64,000 bases of DNA, from assembly GCF_024129435.1 (NCBI RefSeq), contig NZ_JAMXXN010000004.1:62001-126000 (forward strand). Direction: 5' to 3'. The notes beneath the pieces are model-generated. The model was not told where the DNA came from. It ran no database searches and was given only the letters and a program-made list of their open reading frames with translations. Positions 47,406-57,135 of this stretch are shown here, piece by piece (position 1 is the first letter of the stretch; each line of letters opens with the position of its first letter). Position numbers and translations under genes: made by a program. Source of the DNA: Acinetobacter lwoffii. Lineage in GTDB: Bacteria; Pseudomonadota; Gammaproteobacteria; Pseudomonadales; Moraxellaceae.

Positions 47406-48260
47406 TTATGGCTTTACTGTTACCTTATTCTCAACGCCCGTGTCATCAATGGTTACAATAAAATGTCCATTTACAATTTTAGGCGGAATTGAATTTTTCC
47501 ACTGGATCGACAATCCATTGCGATAACGCAGGTCGATGGCCGAAATTTTAGACCAGACCGGCTTCAAATCACTCTGAGACAGATGGCTCAGGCGTTGTAA
47601 TTTGCTCATGGTCTGATCTTTATCCACAATTATTCTTAAACCCGAATCAAACTGCATAAACCAGGTCATTCGCTCGGTGAGATATAATTCTTTTAGACGA
47701 ATGCCTTGTGGCAAAAATAATTGATTAATTTCATTATAACGACGCATCATGGTTTCTGCATGGCTCGCCGGCCCATGTAGTAACGGTAATGCCTGATAAT
47801 TCTTGGGTGTGACTTCCGTGAAAATCACACCACTGTCACTCAATAAACGTCCCGTTCCCCAACGCGCAATCGCATGATGCGGCATCACCCGCACCCGAAT
47901 GCCATTTGGCCAGGCTCGGGAAACCACAACCCGATCTACCCAGGACAATTCCAGGGTACGATCACGGATCGCTTCCAAATCCGAAGTAAAATAGTTTTCG
48001 GTCACAATCGGTGACACATACTGCATGACCTGACGCTGTTCAGCAGCCGAGCGCGTACCCACGACACCCAGCTCTGCCACATCACTATTGGTCATGACTT
48101 TATATAAGCCCAATATTCCAAAGGCCAGCACCAGTAGCGCAATACACAACAATAACCAGCCACCAAAATTGGTCAGCTTTTCTTTGCGTGTTGGCGGCTT
48201 GTCGTGAATTGAAGTAATCGCAGCACGTTTACGGCGCATGGAAACAGGAAGTTGAGCCAT
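47406..48260 (-). CDS. ftsQ: Cell division protein FtsQ
   Basis: A 284-residue bitopic protein of the divisome that links FtsB/FtsL to the septal synthase. I start at the ATG at 48260 (MAQLPVSMRRKRAAI), 2 bp after the ddlB stop; the longer frame lies inside ddlB. A basic cytoplasmic tail is followed by one membrane helix (LLLCIALLVLAFGILGLY, about residues 35-52), the POTRA domain (MQYVSPIVTENYFTSDLEAIRD) and a beta domain with WFMQFDSGLRIIVDKD. Probably translationally coupled to ddlB. Confidence 0.93.
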   Translation of the reverse strand: MAQLPVSMRRKRAAITSIHDKPPTRKEKLTNFGGWLLLCIALLVLAFGILGLYKVMTNSDVAELGVVGTRSAAEQRQVMQYVSPIVTENYFTSDLEAIRDRTLELSWVDRVVVSRAWPNGIRVRVMPHHAIARWGTGRLLSDSGVIFTEVTPKNYQALPLLHGPASHAETMMRRYNEINQLFLPQGIRLKELYLTERMTWFMQFDSGLRIIVDKDQTMSKLQRLSHLSQSDLKPVWSKISAIDLRYRNGLSIQWKNSIPPKIVNGHFIVTIDDTGVENKVTVKP

Positions 48261-48262
48261 AT

Positions 48263-49192
48263 TTAGTGTGCCGAACCAGTCAAGGTCTGTTCCAGTATCG
48301 CCACACACAGCTCATCAAAACTGTAACCGACTGCAGCTGCCGCCTTTGGCACCAGTGAATGACTGGTCATTCCCGGCACGGTATTCACTTCAAGCAACCA
48401 GAAGTTGCCCTGTTCATCCTGCATGGCATCAATCCGGCCCCAACCGCTGGCACCGACTGCCTGGAATGCGCGCAAACTCAAGGCTTTTAACTGCTGCTCT
48501 TCAGCTTCACTTAAACCACATGGAATGCCATATTGCACATCATTACGCTGATATTTCGCTTCATAATCGTAGAAGGCAACATCTTGAGGCGGTTCAAGAC
48601 GAATCACCGGTAGCGCCTGACCATTTAAAACCACAATGGTGTATTCACGGCCGGTAATCCATTTTTCTGCCATCACCACGGCATCATGTTCAGTTGCCTT
48701 GGTAATCGCTTCGGCAAAGTCTTCAATTTTCTCGACCTTGCTCATGCCGATACTGGAACCTTCATGCACCGGCTTGATAATCAAAGGCAAGCCTAAAGCA
48801 TTAACAATGTCGGTCGCATCAGAATCTCTGGTGACAATACGATACGGCGCTGTCGGTAATTCCGAACCCTGCCAGACCTGCTTGGTCTTGACCTTGTCCA
48901 TGCCGATCGCAGAACCTTGTACACCGGTACCGGTATACGGCACGTTTAACCATTCCAGTGCACCCTGAATTTGGCCGTCTTCCCCGCCACGTCCATGCAA
49001 TACAATAAAAGCACGATCATAATTTACCAGTTCTGTGACACTACGCTCCTGCGGGTCAAACGCTTCCGCATTAACCCCTGAACGCACTAATGCCTCAAGT
49101 ACCGCCGTACCACTGTCTAGAGAAACCTCACGCTCTGCAGATTTACCACCAAGCAACACGGCAACTTTTCCGAATTTTGAAGCATTTGACAC
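48263..49192 (-). CDS. ddlB: D-alanine--D-alanine ligase
   Basis: A 309-residue ATP-grasp ligase that makes D-Ala-D-Ala for peptidoglycan. Motifs include VAVLLGGKSAEREVSLDSG (residues 9-27), IVLHGRGGEDGQIQGALE near 60, KPVHEGSSIGMSKV near 145 and the C-terminal LEVNTVPGMTSHSLVPKAA with metal ligands. The usual DdlB length. Between murC (58 bp upstream) and ftsQ (2 bp downstream), the standard dcw arrangement. Confidence 0.97.
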   Translation of the reverse strand: MSNASKFGKVAVLLGGKSAEREVSLDSGTAVLEALVRSGVNAEAFDPQERSVTELVNYDRAFIVLHGRGGEDGQIQGALEWLNVPYTGTGVQGSAIGMDKVKTKQVWQGSELPTAPYRIVTRDSDATDIVNALGLPLIIKPVHEGSSIGMSKVEKIEDFAEAITKATEHDAVVMAEKWITGREYTIVVLNGQALPVIRLEPPQDVAFYDYEAKYQRNDVQYGIPCGLSEAEEQQLKALSLRAFQAVGASGWGRIDAMQDEQGNFWLLEVNTVPGMTSHSLVPKAAAAVGYSFDELCVAILEQTLTGSAH

Positions 49193-49249
49193 GTTTATAT
49201 CCTTAAACTTTTTTCAATCTGGTCAATTCAATTCAGTCATGCAAGATGA

Positions 49250-50698
49250 CTATTTTATATATAAGTGATTTTGCGCAAGCTCGACTGAGATTGCTCCAAC
49301 ATTACCTGCGCCCTGGGTTAATAACAAGTCATTTGCTTGCAATACTTTTCTCATGATCTGATTCAGGTTGCCGTCCGCCGCATCGACCAGAATCGGCTCG
49401 ACTTCACCACGTAGACGAATGCTGCGGGCCAAAGTACGACTGTCCGCCCCGACAATCGGTTTTTCACCGGCAGGATAAACATCCAGCAACAATAACTGGT
49501 CTACAGTAGAAAGTACTTCCACAAAATCATCGAAACAGTCACGGGTACGGCTATAACGGTGTGGCTGGAACATCATTACCAGACGACGGTCCGGATGACT
49601 CTGACGCGCAGCTTTAATCGTCGCTTCGACTTCTTTTGGATGGTGACCATAGTCATCCACCAGTTTCACATTACCACCGTCAATTTCAAACTCACCCTGA
49701 ACCTCAAAGCGACGCCCCACACCACTGAAACCTTCCAGTGCACGGCAGATTGAAGCATCAGACACGCCTTCATCGGTCGCTATACCAATCGCGGCCAGGG
49801 CATTCAGCACATTATGCAAACCTGGCTGATTCACGGTTACACGCAATGGCTCACGCTCTTTACGCAATACGGTAAAGTGGGTTTGCATGCCATCCTGATC
49901 AACATCTACTGCGCGGATGTCATTGTCCTCATTGAAGCCATAAGTCAGTAACGGACGTGCAATCCGCGGCATGATTTCACGGATATTGGCATCATCACCA
50001 CAGACTACAGCCAAGCCGTAAAATGGCAATTTTTGCAGGAACTGGATAAAAGTATCTTTCAGGACATCGAAGCTACCGCCATAGGTATCCATATGATCGG
50101 CATCAATATTGGTCACCACGGCAGCCATCGGTTCTAGGTGCAGGAAAGAAGCATCTGACTCATCGGCTTCGGCCACGATATAACGGCTGGCGCCCAAGGC
50201 TGCGTTCATACCGGTACGGTTCAGCAAACCACCGATCACATAGGTTGGATCCATGTTTTCTTCAGCCAGCATACAGGTGATCAGACTGGTGGTGGTGGTC
50301 TTGCCATGCGTGCCGGCAACGGCAATACCATGACGGTAACGCATCAGCTCACCCAGCATTTCCGCACGGCGAACCACAGGAATACGGTTTTCAATCGCGG
50401 TTTTAATTTCCGGATTTTCTTTATCAATCGCGGTAGAGACCACGATCACGTTGGCGCCCTTAATATTATTTGCAGTATGCCCGATATAGACTTTAATGCC
50501 ATTCGCTTCCAGCTGTGCGGTGGTATTGGATGCCTTGATATCTGAACCGGAAACTTTATAGCCCTGGTTTTTCAGCACTTCCGCAATACCACACATGCCT
50601 GCGCCACCGATCCCCACAAAATGAATGTGTTTGATACGGCGCATTTCCGGCACTTTAATTAACTTTTTCGCTTGTTCAGCTGGGGTTGTTGGAGACAT
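49250..50698 (-). CDS. murC: UDP-N-acetylmuramate--L-alanine ligase
   Basis: A 482-residue Mur ligase that adds the first amino acid to UDP-MurNAc. The N-terminal Rossmann motif is [18 protein letters not shown] (about residues 24-41), the ATP loop [17 protein letters not shown] near 125, [10 protein letters not shown] near 205 and the C-terminal substrate region [18 protein letters not shown] near 380. It follows murG by 12 bp. All catalytic motifs are intact. Confidence 0.97.
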   Translation of the reverse strand: MSPTTPAEQAKKLIKVPEMRRIKHIHFVGIGGAGMCGIAEVLKNQGYKVSGSDIKASNTTAQLEANGIKVYIGHTANNIKGANVIVVSTAIDKENPEIKTAIENRIPVVRRAEMLGELMRYRHGIAVAGTHGKTTTTSLITCMLAEENMDPTYVIGGLLNRTGMNAALGASRYIVAEADESDASFLHLEPMAAVVTNIDADHMDTYGGSFDVLKDTFIQFLQKLPFYGLAVVCGDDANIREIMPRIARPLLTYGFNEDNDIRAVDVDQDGMQTHFTVLRKEREPLRVTVNQPGLHNVLNALAAIGIATDEGVSDASICRALEGFSGVGRRFEVQGEFEIDGGNVKLVDDYGHHPKEVEATIKAARQSHPDRRLVMMFQPHRYSRTRDCFDDFVEVLSTVDQLLLLDVYPAGEKPIVGADSRTLARSIRLRGEVEPILVDAADGNLNQIMRKVLQANDLLLTQGAGNVGAISVELAQNHLYIK

Positions 50699-50710
50699 AG
50701 TTTACTCGGA

Positions 50711-51808
50711 TTACAATTCTTGAATTAAACGGACCACATGTTGAGTCGCATCGGGTTGAGCCTGTCGACGTGCTTTCACGGCCATTTCCATTAACAGCTG
50801 GCGATTCAGCATCGGCTCTAATAATGTTGTTAAACTTTCCGGGGTCATCGTGGCCTGCGGGCAAATCTTTGCCGCATTGATATTGGCCAGGAAACCGGCA
50901 TTGGCCGTCTGGTGATCATCCACTGCGCTTGGAAGCGGCACAAAAATCGCAGCCACCCCGGCAGTGGCAATTTCAGTTACAGTCAATGCGCCAGCACGGC
51001 AAATCACCAGATCGGCATCAGAATAGGCTTTGGCCATATCTTCAATAAAGGGCTGTACTTCTACTTGCAGACTGGCCGGTGCATTTCCATAGCGTGCCCG
51101 GGTCGACTCGGCATGGTTTTGCCCACACTGATGATAGACGCTTAATGGCACATTGAGTTGCTTTAAAGCTTCTGGAACACGTTCATTTAAGGCTTGCGCC
51201 CCCAAAGACCCACCAACAATCAGAATACGTAAAGGCAGTCCTGCCTTGTCACGCTCCTGATAACGCCAAGACGGATTTAAAATTTCGCTAATTTCTTGTC
51301 GTACCGGATTACCTGTAGTCACGACTTTTTCTTGGGCCGGAAAGGTATTTGGAAAAGCCTGACACACCATCTTTGCCACACGCGACAATTGGGTATTGGT
51401 AAAACCGGCAACTGCATTCTGTTCATGGATCAGCACCGGAATGCCTAAGATACGTGCGGCCAAACCACCCGGGCCTGCCACATAGCCGCCAAAGCCTGCC
51501 ACGGCATCGACCTGAAGCTGTTTCATGAATTTCATGGCACTTAAGGTGGCTTTCATGATTTTAAAAGGCGCCAAGGCCTTACGTAGAAAACCGTTGCCAC
51601 GCACACCCTGAATATCAATCTGATAAATGGGAATATTCTGGTTTTTTAATAGACGGTTTTCCATGCCTGCAGGGGTGGCCAACCAGGAAACCTGTATACC
51701 TTGTTGTTGTAAGTCTTTGGCAACAGCTAACGCTGGAAACACATGTCCACCTGTACCTGCGGCCATCATCATGACATGTTTAGGCTGTTTTTGCTGAGCG
51801 TCGGTCAC
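50711..51808 (-). CDS. murG: Lipid II synthase MurG
   Basis: A 365-residue membrane-associated GT-B glycosyltransferase that adds GlcNAc to lipid I. The glycine-rich MMMAAGTGGHVFPALAVAK at residues 13-31, GFGGYVAGPGGLAARILG near 105, ILIVGGSLGAQALNERVP near 200 and ICRAGALTVTEIATAGV with the UDP-sugar pocket near 272 are diagnostic. First dcw gene in this window; ftsW and the other upstream genes usual in many genera are not here, so the cluster is split at this point. Confidence 0.96.
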   Translation of the reverse strand: MTDAQQKQPKHVMMMAAGTGGHVFPALAVAKDLQQQGIQVSWLATPAGMENRLLKNQNIPIYQIDIQGVRGNGFLRKALAPFKIMKATLSAMKFMKQLQVDAVAGFGGYVAGPGGLAARILGIPVLIHEQNAVAGFTNTQLSRVAKMVCQAFPNTFPAQEKVVTTGNPVRQEISEILNPSWRYQERDKAGLPLRILIVGGSLGAQALNERVPEALKQLNVPLSVYHQCGQNHAESTRARYGNAPASLQVEVQPFIEDMAKAYSDADLVICRAGALTVTEIATAGVAAIFVPLPSAVDDHQTANAGFLANINAAKICPQATMTPESLTTLLEPMLNRQLLMEMAVKARRQAQPDATQHVVRLIQEL

Positions 51809-52231
51809 GGTTTAATTCTTCAATACTAAAAATGGAGCAGGAAATCTGATTTAAGTAATCAATTGTAATCACAAACCTCAGGCCATGAAAGTTTATTTAC
51901 TTTATTTCAACAAGGCTTTAATTGTTTTTTTCACGCAAATTTCAAGTTTAGACTCGTTTTATTTATAAGGTCTGCACTTTTCCTTAGACTTAAGTGAAGC
52001 ATCATATCAATTTTAAACTCACTTTTCATTATATTATCAATGATCTTGCCAAGGACAGGGCTTATTTAGAACCATTTACAGCCCACTCCCGGTCAATCCA
52101 TGCCCTATCATCGACTAATGAGCTTAGGCTTAAATCCTATAAATTTTATAAAACTTTCATGTTATTCCTATCTATATATGAATGATGCTTGATATACAAG
52201 CAGATGCTTTAAATGGACTCAGTTCGGATAG
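51809..52231. other. Gene-free stretch between murG and the MFS gene
   Basis: About 420 AT-rich bp upstream of two divergent genes. A 63-codon plus-strand frame at 51994-52185 has no ribosome site and an unremarkable composition, so I do not call it a gene. No repeats or terminators noted. Confidence 0.4.
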
Positions 52232-53434
52232 ATGTCAAAAATATCATTTCGTGATGTATGGATTATCTTGGCCGGTTATCTGGCTGCGATCCATGTCGGC
52301 AAACTTTCGGCCGTGATTCCTCTGTTGCAGCAGGATTTAAACCTGAGTTTTACTCAGGCTGGTTTTTCATTAGCGTTGGTGCAGGCTGCCGGAATGCTGT
52401 TTGCGCTATGCATTGGCGCCTTCTCGGAAAAAATGGGATTAAAGCGCTGCCTGATCATGGCCTTAATCATTTTAGAGCTGAGCAGTCTTGCCGGGCTTTG
52501 GATTACGCAGCCTGCCACTTTATATGTATTGCGTTTTATGGAGGGAATCGGGTTTTTAACCATCTCCTTGTGTGCGCCAGCAATTTTAAAACGTACCAGC
52601 CGCGCTGAAACACTGAATTTCAAGATGGGACTCTGGAGTTCCTATATGGGCATCGGTGTCAGTCTGGCCGTATTGATGATTCCTCTCCTGCTTGAATATC
52701 TGGACTGGCAAACGATCTGGGGGCATTTTGGGCTGCCTGTGCCTGGTCATTGCTGGAATGGTCAAACAATATTTAAATATTGAACCTGTCCTGGTAACAC
52801 AGCCAGACTCTTCTCAGCCAGCTACGGAAAATACCTCATTCTGGCAGATTGTTAAAATTACCCTGACCCATCCTCCCATTATCTGTCTGGCGATTATTTT
52901 CGCCTGTTATACCAGTCAATGGATTACTGTCACGGGCTTCCTGCCTACACTGTATGTTGAACAGGGGCTGGACTTAAAACGTGCAGGGATGCTGGTCTCG
53001 ATGGTCGTTCTGGCCAATCTGGGGGCACTTTTGGCGCAGGCATGTTGCTGCAACAGGGTTATAGACCGCCCACCTTATTGAGCACCGGATTTGTGGCAGT
53101 GCTCTGTTGCAGTTGCTTGGTATTTGCTGCAAATTCATGGCTCTCATTTGAATTTCAGGTTGTCAGTGCCGTGCTGTTTTCACTGATTGGCGGGATGATC
53201 CCGACCACTGTTTTTGCGATTACCTTGCACTATGCACCACGCGCCTATGCAGCAGCGGCCAGTGTGGGTCTGGTTTTACAAATTTCAGCCTGCGCACAGT
53301 TTTTTATACCGACCCTGAGCGCTGCGCTGATATCTGCCACCCAATACTGGGCCAATCTTGCCATTATCACCGTCTGCCTTTCGATGCTGGGTATGGTAAT
53401 GACGGCATTTTTATTTAAGCGCTATCCCCAATGA
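52232..53434 (+). pseudogene. MFS transporter (CynX/NimT-like) with two frameshifts
   Basis: The full span encodes a 400-residue, twelve-helix major-facilitator protein only if two frame changes are made. The first frame (from ATG 52232) gives helices 1-5 and fails after DWQTIWG; removing one G from the run at 52716-52720 restores GILGCLCLVIAGMVK. The second change falls at the G run 53021-53025, where adding one G gives a continuous sequence into GAGMLLQQGYRPPTLLSTGF and the C-terminal helices. Because both shifts are in five-G runs and cancel, sequencing error is as likely as true decay. Family members export or import small anions or drugs; substrate unknown. Confidence 0.75.
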
Positions 53435-53439
53435 AAAAA

Positions 53440-53472
53440 TAAAAAAGAGCCTGCAAGCAGACTCTTTTTTCA
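53440..53472. terminator. Bidirectional rho-independent terminator
   Basis: AAAAGAGcCTGC / GCAGaCTCTTTT stem with one mismatch and an AA loop, between the converging MFS and gshB genes. Confidence 0.7.
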
Positions 53473-53485
53473 CCTGATTTTGCTT

Positions 53486-54436
53486 TTAAACCTGATTGGC
53501 CTGCCCCGCTTCCAGCACGGCAAACAGATCATCTGCAATCGAGGTGCCAAACTGGGTGTCAATTTCACGGATACAGGTTGGACTGGTTACATTAATTTCA
53601 GTAACATAATTTCCGATCACATCCAGCCCTACAAAGACCAGACCTTTTTCTCTGAGATACGGCCCTACTTTTGCTGCAATGGCTTTGTCATTTTCAGTCA
53701 GGGGGCGTGCCTCACCTAGGCCACCCGCGGCCAGATTACCACGCACTTCACCATTTTGTGGAATACGGGCCAGACAATACGGCACTGGCTCACCATTAAT
53801 CATCAGGATGCGTTTATCGCCTTCGACAATTTCCGGAATATAACGCTGCGCCATAATCGGCTGGGTACCATTATTGGTCAGCATTTCAATGGTTGAACCG
53901 ATGTTGATGCCATCCTGATACAGGCGGAAAATCCCGGTGCCGCCCATACCATCTAGAGGTTTTACAATCACATCGACCTGTTCTTTGAGAAATTCACGGA
54001 TCAGGCTTTGCTGCGAAGTCACCAAGGTCGGAACTTGCAGATGCGGGAACTGGGTCGCGAACAGTTTTTCATTACAGTCACGCAGGCTTTGCGGTTTGTT
54101 GATGATCCATGCCCCTTCGCGCTCTGCCTGCTCCAGAATATAAGTGGTATAGACGAAGTTCATATCAAAAGGCGGATCTTTACGCATCAAGACAACGTCA
54201 TAAGCAGCGATCGACTCTTTTTGTTTTTCGCCAAGTTCATAATAATGGTCGTAGTCTTCAAATACCTGTAGCGGCGCGATCAGACCAAAGGCCTTGCCCT
54301 GATCGATATATAAATCTTGCTGCAATGCATAACCGAGTTCATGCCCGCGACGTGCTGCTGCCCACAGCATGGCCATGGTCGAGTCTTTCTTCAGGTTTAC
54401 ATTTTCAATGGGATCCATCACAACAAGTACGCGCAT
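53486..54436 (-). CDS. gshB: Glutathione synthetase
   Basis: A 316-residue ATP-grasp enzyme that joins gamma-glutamylcysteine and glycine. Seen: the N-terminal MRVLVVMDPIENVNLKKDSTMAM (in part), MRKDPPFDMNFVYTTYILE near residue 85, the ATP-grasp segment DVIVKPLDGMGGTGIFRL near 155, RYIPEIVEGDKRILMINGEPV near 198 and VTEINVTSPTCIREID near 285. Bacterial GshB length is exact. It may supply thiol for copper and electrophile defence, but has no operon link to the copper genes. Confidence 0.96.
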   Translation of the reverse strand: MRVLVVMDPIENVNLKKDSTMAMLWAAARRGHELGYALQQDLYIDQGKAFGLIAPLQVFEDYDHYYELGEKQKESIAAYDVVLMRKDPPFDMNFVYTTYILEQAEREGAWIINKPQSLRDCNEKLFATQFPHLQVPTLVTSQQSLIREFLKEQVDVIVKPLDGMGGTGIFRLYQDGINIGSTIEMLTNNGTQPIMAQRYIPEIVEGDKRILMINGEPVPYCLARIPQNGEVRGNLAAGGLGEARPLTENDKAIAAKVGPYLREKGLVFVGLDVIGNYVTEINVTSPTCIREIDTQFGTSIADDLFAVLEAGQANQV

Positions 54437-54579
54437 GTGTCTCTGCTCTTTTTCAAAAAATGACTTGGCAAGGAGTATAGCTTGTGTGGATTCTTTTGTT
54501 TATAGTGATTTTGCATGACTTATTTTGTATAGGTTTTTAGATAGATGCTCAGGCAATTTGAGCTCAAGGGAGGTATGCC

Positions 54580-54780
54580 ATGCAACAGGCCATTATCGGT
54601 TTTCACCTGGATGAGGAACAGCATTGGGTTGCAGAACTGGCCTGCGGACATGGCCAGCATGTGCGGCATACCCCGCCCTGGAAAAATCGCCCATGGGTGA
54701 TGACCGAGCAAGGACGTAAAGAAAAACTCGGGATGCTGCTAGACTGTAAAAAATGCGAAAAGTGCGAAACTGCAACCTGA
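54580..54780 (+). CDS. DUF3565 small protein
   Basis: A 66-residue protein with the DUF3565 pattern: an N-terminal IIGFHLDEEQHWVAELACGHGQHVRH, then PPWKNRPWVM and a C-terminal LDCKKCEKCE. Cysteines and histidines (CGHGQHVRH, CKKCEKC) suggest a small metal-binding protein. A strong ribosome site (GGGAGG) lies about 9 nt upstream. The role of the family is unknown; the gene stands just before the copper-resistance block, divergent from gshB. Confidence 0.82.
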   Translation: MQQAIIGFHLDEEQHWVAELACGHGQHVRHTPPWKNRPWVMTEQGRKEKLGMLLDCKKCEKCETAT

Positions 54781-54904
54781 ACCTATGAAAAAAGTAGTAT
54801 GTAGGTGACCTAAAAAATAATCTTGTCCAGAATTTGCTAATTTGAGTTACTGCGTTTATGCTTTTATTGCTCAAACATGCAGCGCATTTTTTCAGGGTGT
54901 ACTT

Positions 54905-55327
54905 TTGCTCATACGGCTCGTCAAACAGATCTGGTTGGTGATGCTTGTGGTTTTTGCCATAGGCTGGAGCAGTGTGTCTGTCGCATCTGCAAACACCATG
55001 CATCTGGTTATGCCGTCTGAAAAAACGAATCCTCATTGTCTGGAAATGACAAAATCCTCTGCTTCTCACTCGCTGCATAAGACTGATCATCATCAAGATC
55101 AGGAACTGATTCAGCCGGACTGTGTCAGTGACAGCACCCAGCAGTCATCAGATTGTCTGGATTGTGGCACTACGGCCTGCCAGAACTTGGTCACCAGCCT
55201 GCCCATTACAACGCCCGAGTTAAGCGTGCCTGATCACGGTTATCCGGAAAAAACCCTCCTCCCTGCTTACCATGCCCAGCACCTTGCCGGTTACTGGCAA
55301 GAAATCCTGCGCCCACCCAAAGCTTGA
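54905..55327 (+). CDS. Cys/His-rich secreted protein at the head of the copper block
   Basis: A 140-residue protein I cannot name. The likely start is the TTG at 54905, with CAGGG just upstream, giving a basic leader and a signal peptide (RLVKQIWLVMLVVFAIGWSS... to SVASA); the first ATG, at 54941, would lose the basic part. The mature protein has HSLHKTDHHQDQ and a cysteine-rich stretch (CVSDSTQQSSDCLDCGTTAC, residues about 78-97), consistent with a periplasmic metal binder. It is 41 bp upstream of copA on the same strand and probably co-transcribed. Similar small proteins accompany copAB in other Acinetobacter, but that is from general knowledge. Confidence 0.6.
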   Translation: MLIRLVKQIWLVMLVVFAIGWSSVSVASANTMHLVMPSEKTNPHCLEMTKSSASHSLHKTDHHQDQELIQPDCVSDSTQQSSDCLDCGTTACQNLVTSLPITTPELSVPDHGYPEKTLLPAYHAQHLAGYWQEILRPPKA

Positions 55328-55368
55328 TCCTGAATTTTTAAATTTTTTTATTCATTAAGGATTAAGTT

Positions 55369-57135
55369 ATGTTGCTTAAAATCAGTCAAAGCCTGTGTCT
55401 GGGCTTCGGTCTCATCTCGTCGTCTGCCTTGTTTGCAGCCGTAAAAGAATATCATCTGGTCATTGATGAAAGCCCGATCAATCTCACCGGAAAGACGGTC
55501 AAGCGTATCACTGTAAACGGAAAATTCCCTGCACCCTTGCTGGAATTTGAAGAAGGTGATGATGCAGTCATTCATGTACAAAACAACCTGAACAATCAGG
55601 ATACCTCGCTGCACTGGCATGGCCTCCTCCTGCCTGGGCTGATGGATGGTGTGCCCGGATTTAACGGTTTTCAGGGGATCAAACCGAAGCAGTCTTTTAC
55701 TTATCGCTTCAAGGTTCGTCAAAACGGCACCTACTGGTATCACGCACATTCCAAAGGTCAGGAACAGGACGGCCTCTATGGCGCATTGGTGATTCGCCCC
55801 AAAGCACAGACATTACTACCTCCACATGAACAAACCGAGCGGGATTATGTGGTGATGCTGTCAGATTTTCACGAACAAAGCGGCCAGCAGATTCAGAACA
55901 ATTTAAAAAAATCGGCCGAATATTATCAGAACCAGCGTGAAACCGTGGGCGATGTATTTAAGCAGGTGAAACGTGACGGCCTCAAGGCCACCTGGACAGA
56001 CCGCAAGATGTGGAACCAGATGCGTATGCTGAAAACCGACCTATCTGATGTTACCGGTTATACCTTTCTGGTCAATGGAAAAACGCCGCAACAAAACTGG
56101 AGTGGCCAGTTCCAGCCCAATGAAAAAGTCCGCCTGCGTTTCATCAATGCTTCTGCCATGTCGTTTTTCGATGTGCGTATTCCCCAGCTGAAAATGACCG
56201 TGGTCAGTGCCGATGGACAACCGGTGCAGCCGGTCAATGTAGATGAATTCCGTATCGGAACCGCTGAAACCTATGATGTGATTGTGGAACCCACTGCAGC
56301 GCATTACCAGATAGAAGCGGAATCGATCGACCGCTCAGGCTTTGCCATTGGCAGTCTGCATCAGGCAACTGATTCAAGTAAAGCCCCGGCTCCGATTCAA
56401 TTACCAACACCGCGCCCTCGTGCCTTATTGACCATGGAAGATATGGGACATGGCGAACAACATGACATGTCACATGACACACACAGCAGTCAGACCATGC
56501 AGACTGCCACAAGTGAACATGATCAACATGCCCAGCACGACATGCATGCAAGTCATAATGCCATGTCCGGAACCAATCAGCCTCATCAGCCGGTTGAGGG
56601 CTGGGCCAATATGTCTACGCCTGCAGGGCACAAAGCCTTGCAATATCAAGACCTCAAAGCTCTGACACCGCAACCTGATACCCGCGCAGCAGAACGTGAA
56701 CTGGTGATTCGTCTGGGTGGAACCATGGAGCGCTACATCTGGACCGTTAACGGTAAAAAATTCAGTGATGCCGAACCACTTCAGGTGAAATATGGCGAGC
56801 GGATCCGGCTGAAATTTATCAATGACAGCATGATGGCCCATCCGATGCATTTGCATGGCATGTTTATGCAGCTGGAAAATGGTCAGTCTGCTGCAAATAT
56901 GCCAAATAAACACACTGTGATTGTGCCGCCCGGGAAAACGGTGACTACCCTGCTCACAGCAGACGAACTGGGAGAATGGGCAATTCACTGCCATCTGCTC
57001 TATCACATGAGTGCCGGTATGATGAACAAGCTGATTGTGGCACAGGTTGACGAAGATCAAGCATCTCACCCTTCTTCACAAAAAATGCCATCAAAGCCAG
57101 CAGCTGTTCAAGGAGAAAGCCATGCACATCACTAA
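55369..57135 (+). CDS. copA: Periplasmic multicopper oxidase CopA
   Basis: A 588-residue copper-resistance oxidase that would oxidise Cu(I) in the periplasm. Copper-site motifs are in order: SLHWHGLLLPG (about residues 80-90), TYWYHAHSKGQEQDG near 125, HPMHLHGMFMQLENG near 500 and WAIHCHLLYHMSAGMM near 540, giving T1, T2 and T3 sites. A Met/His-rich insert (about 360-400; HGEQHDMSHDTH and similar) probably binds extra copper. The leader MLLKISQSLCLGFGLISSSALFA looks Sec-type with no twin arginine, unlike many CopA proteins. copB overlaps its 3' end by 14 bp. Confidence 0.92.
   Translation: MLLKISQSLCLGFGLISSSALFAAVKEYHLVIDESPINLTGKTVKRITVNGKFPAPLLEFEEGDDAVIHVQNNLNNQDTSLHWHGLLLPGLMDGVPGFNGFQGIKPKQSFTYRFKVRQNGTYWYHAHSKGQEQDGLYGALVIRPKAQTLLPPHEQTERDYVVMLSDFHEQSGQQIQNNLKKSAEYYQNQRETVGDVFKQVKRDGLKATWTDRKMWNQMRMLKTDLSDVTGYTFLVNGKTPQQNWSGQFQPNEKVRLRFINASAMSFFDVRIPQLKMTVVSADGQPVQPVNVDEFRIGTAETYDVIVEPTAAHYQIEAESIDRSGFAIGSLHQATDSSKAPAPIQLPTPRPRALLTMEDMGHGEQHDMSHDTHSSQTMQTATSEHDQHAQHDMHASHNAMSGTNQPHQPVEGWANMSTPAGHKALQYQDLKALTPQPDTRAAERELVIRLGGTMERYIWTVNGKKFSDAEPLQVKYGERIRLKFINDSMMAHPMHLHGMFMQLENGQSAANMPNKHTVIVPPGKTVTTLLTADELGEWAIHCHLLYHMSAGMMNKLIVAQVDEDQASHPSSQKMPSKPAAVQGESHAHH

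Noticed and set aside
51994..52185. 63-codon reading frame between murG and the MFS gene
   Set aside because: No ribosome binding site, no recognisable features, and composition typical of AT-rich spacer.
57035..57121. Upstream extension of copB
   Set aside because: The extra 29 residues lie inside copA and remove the signal peptide from the N-terminus; the ATG at 57122 has a strong ribosome site.
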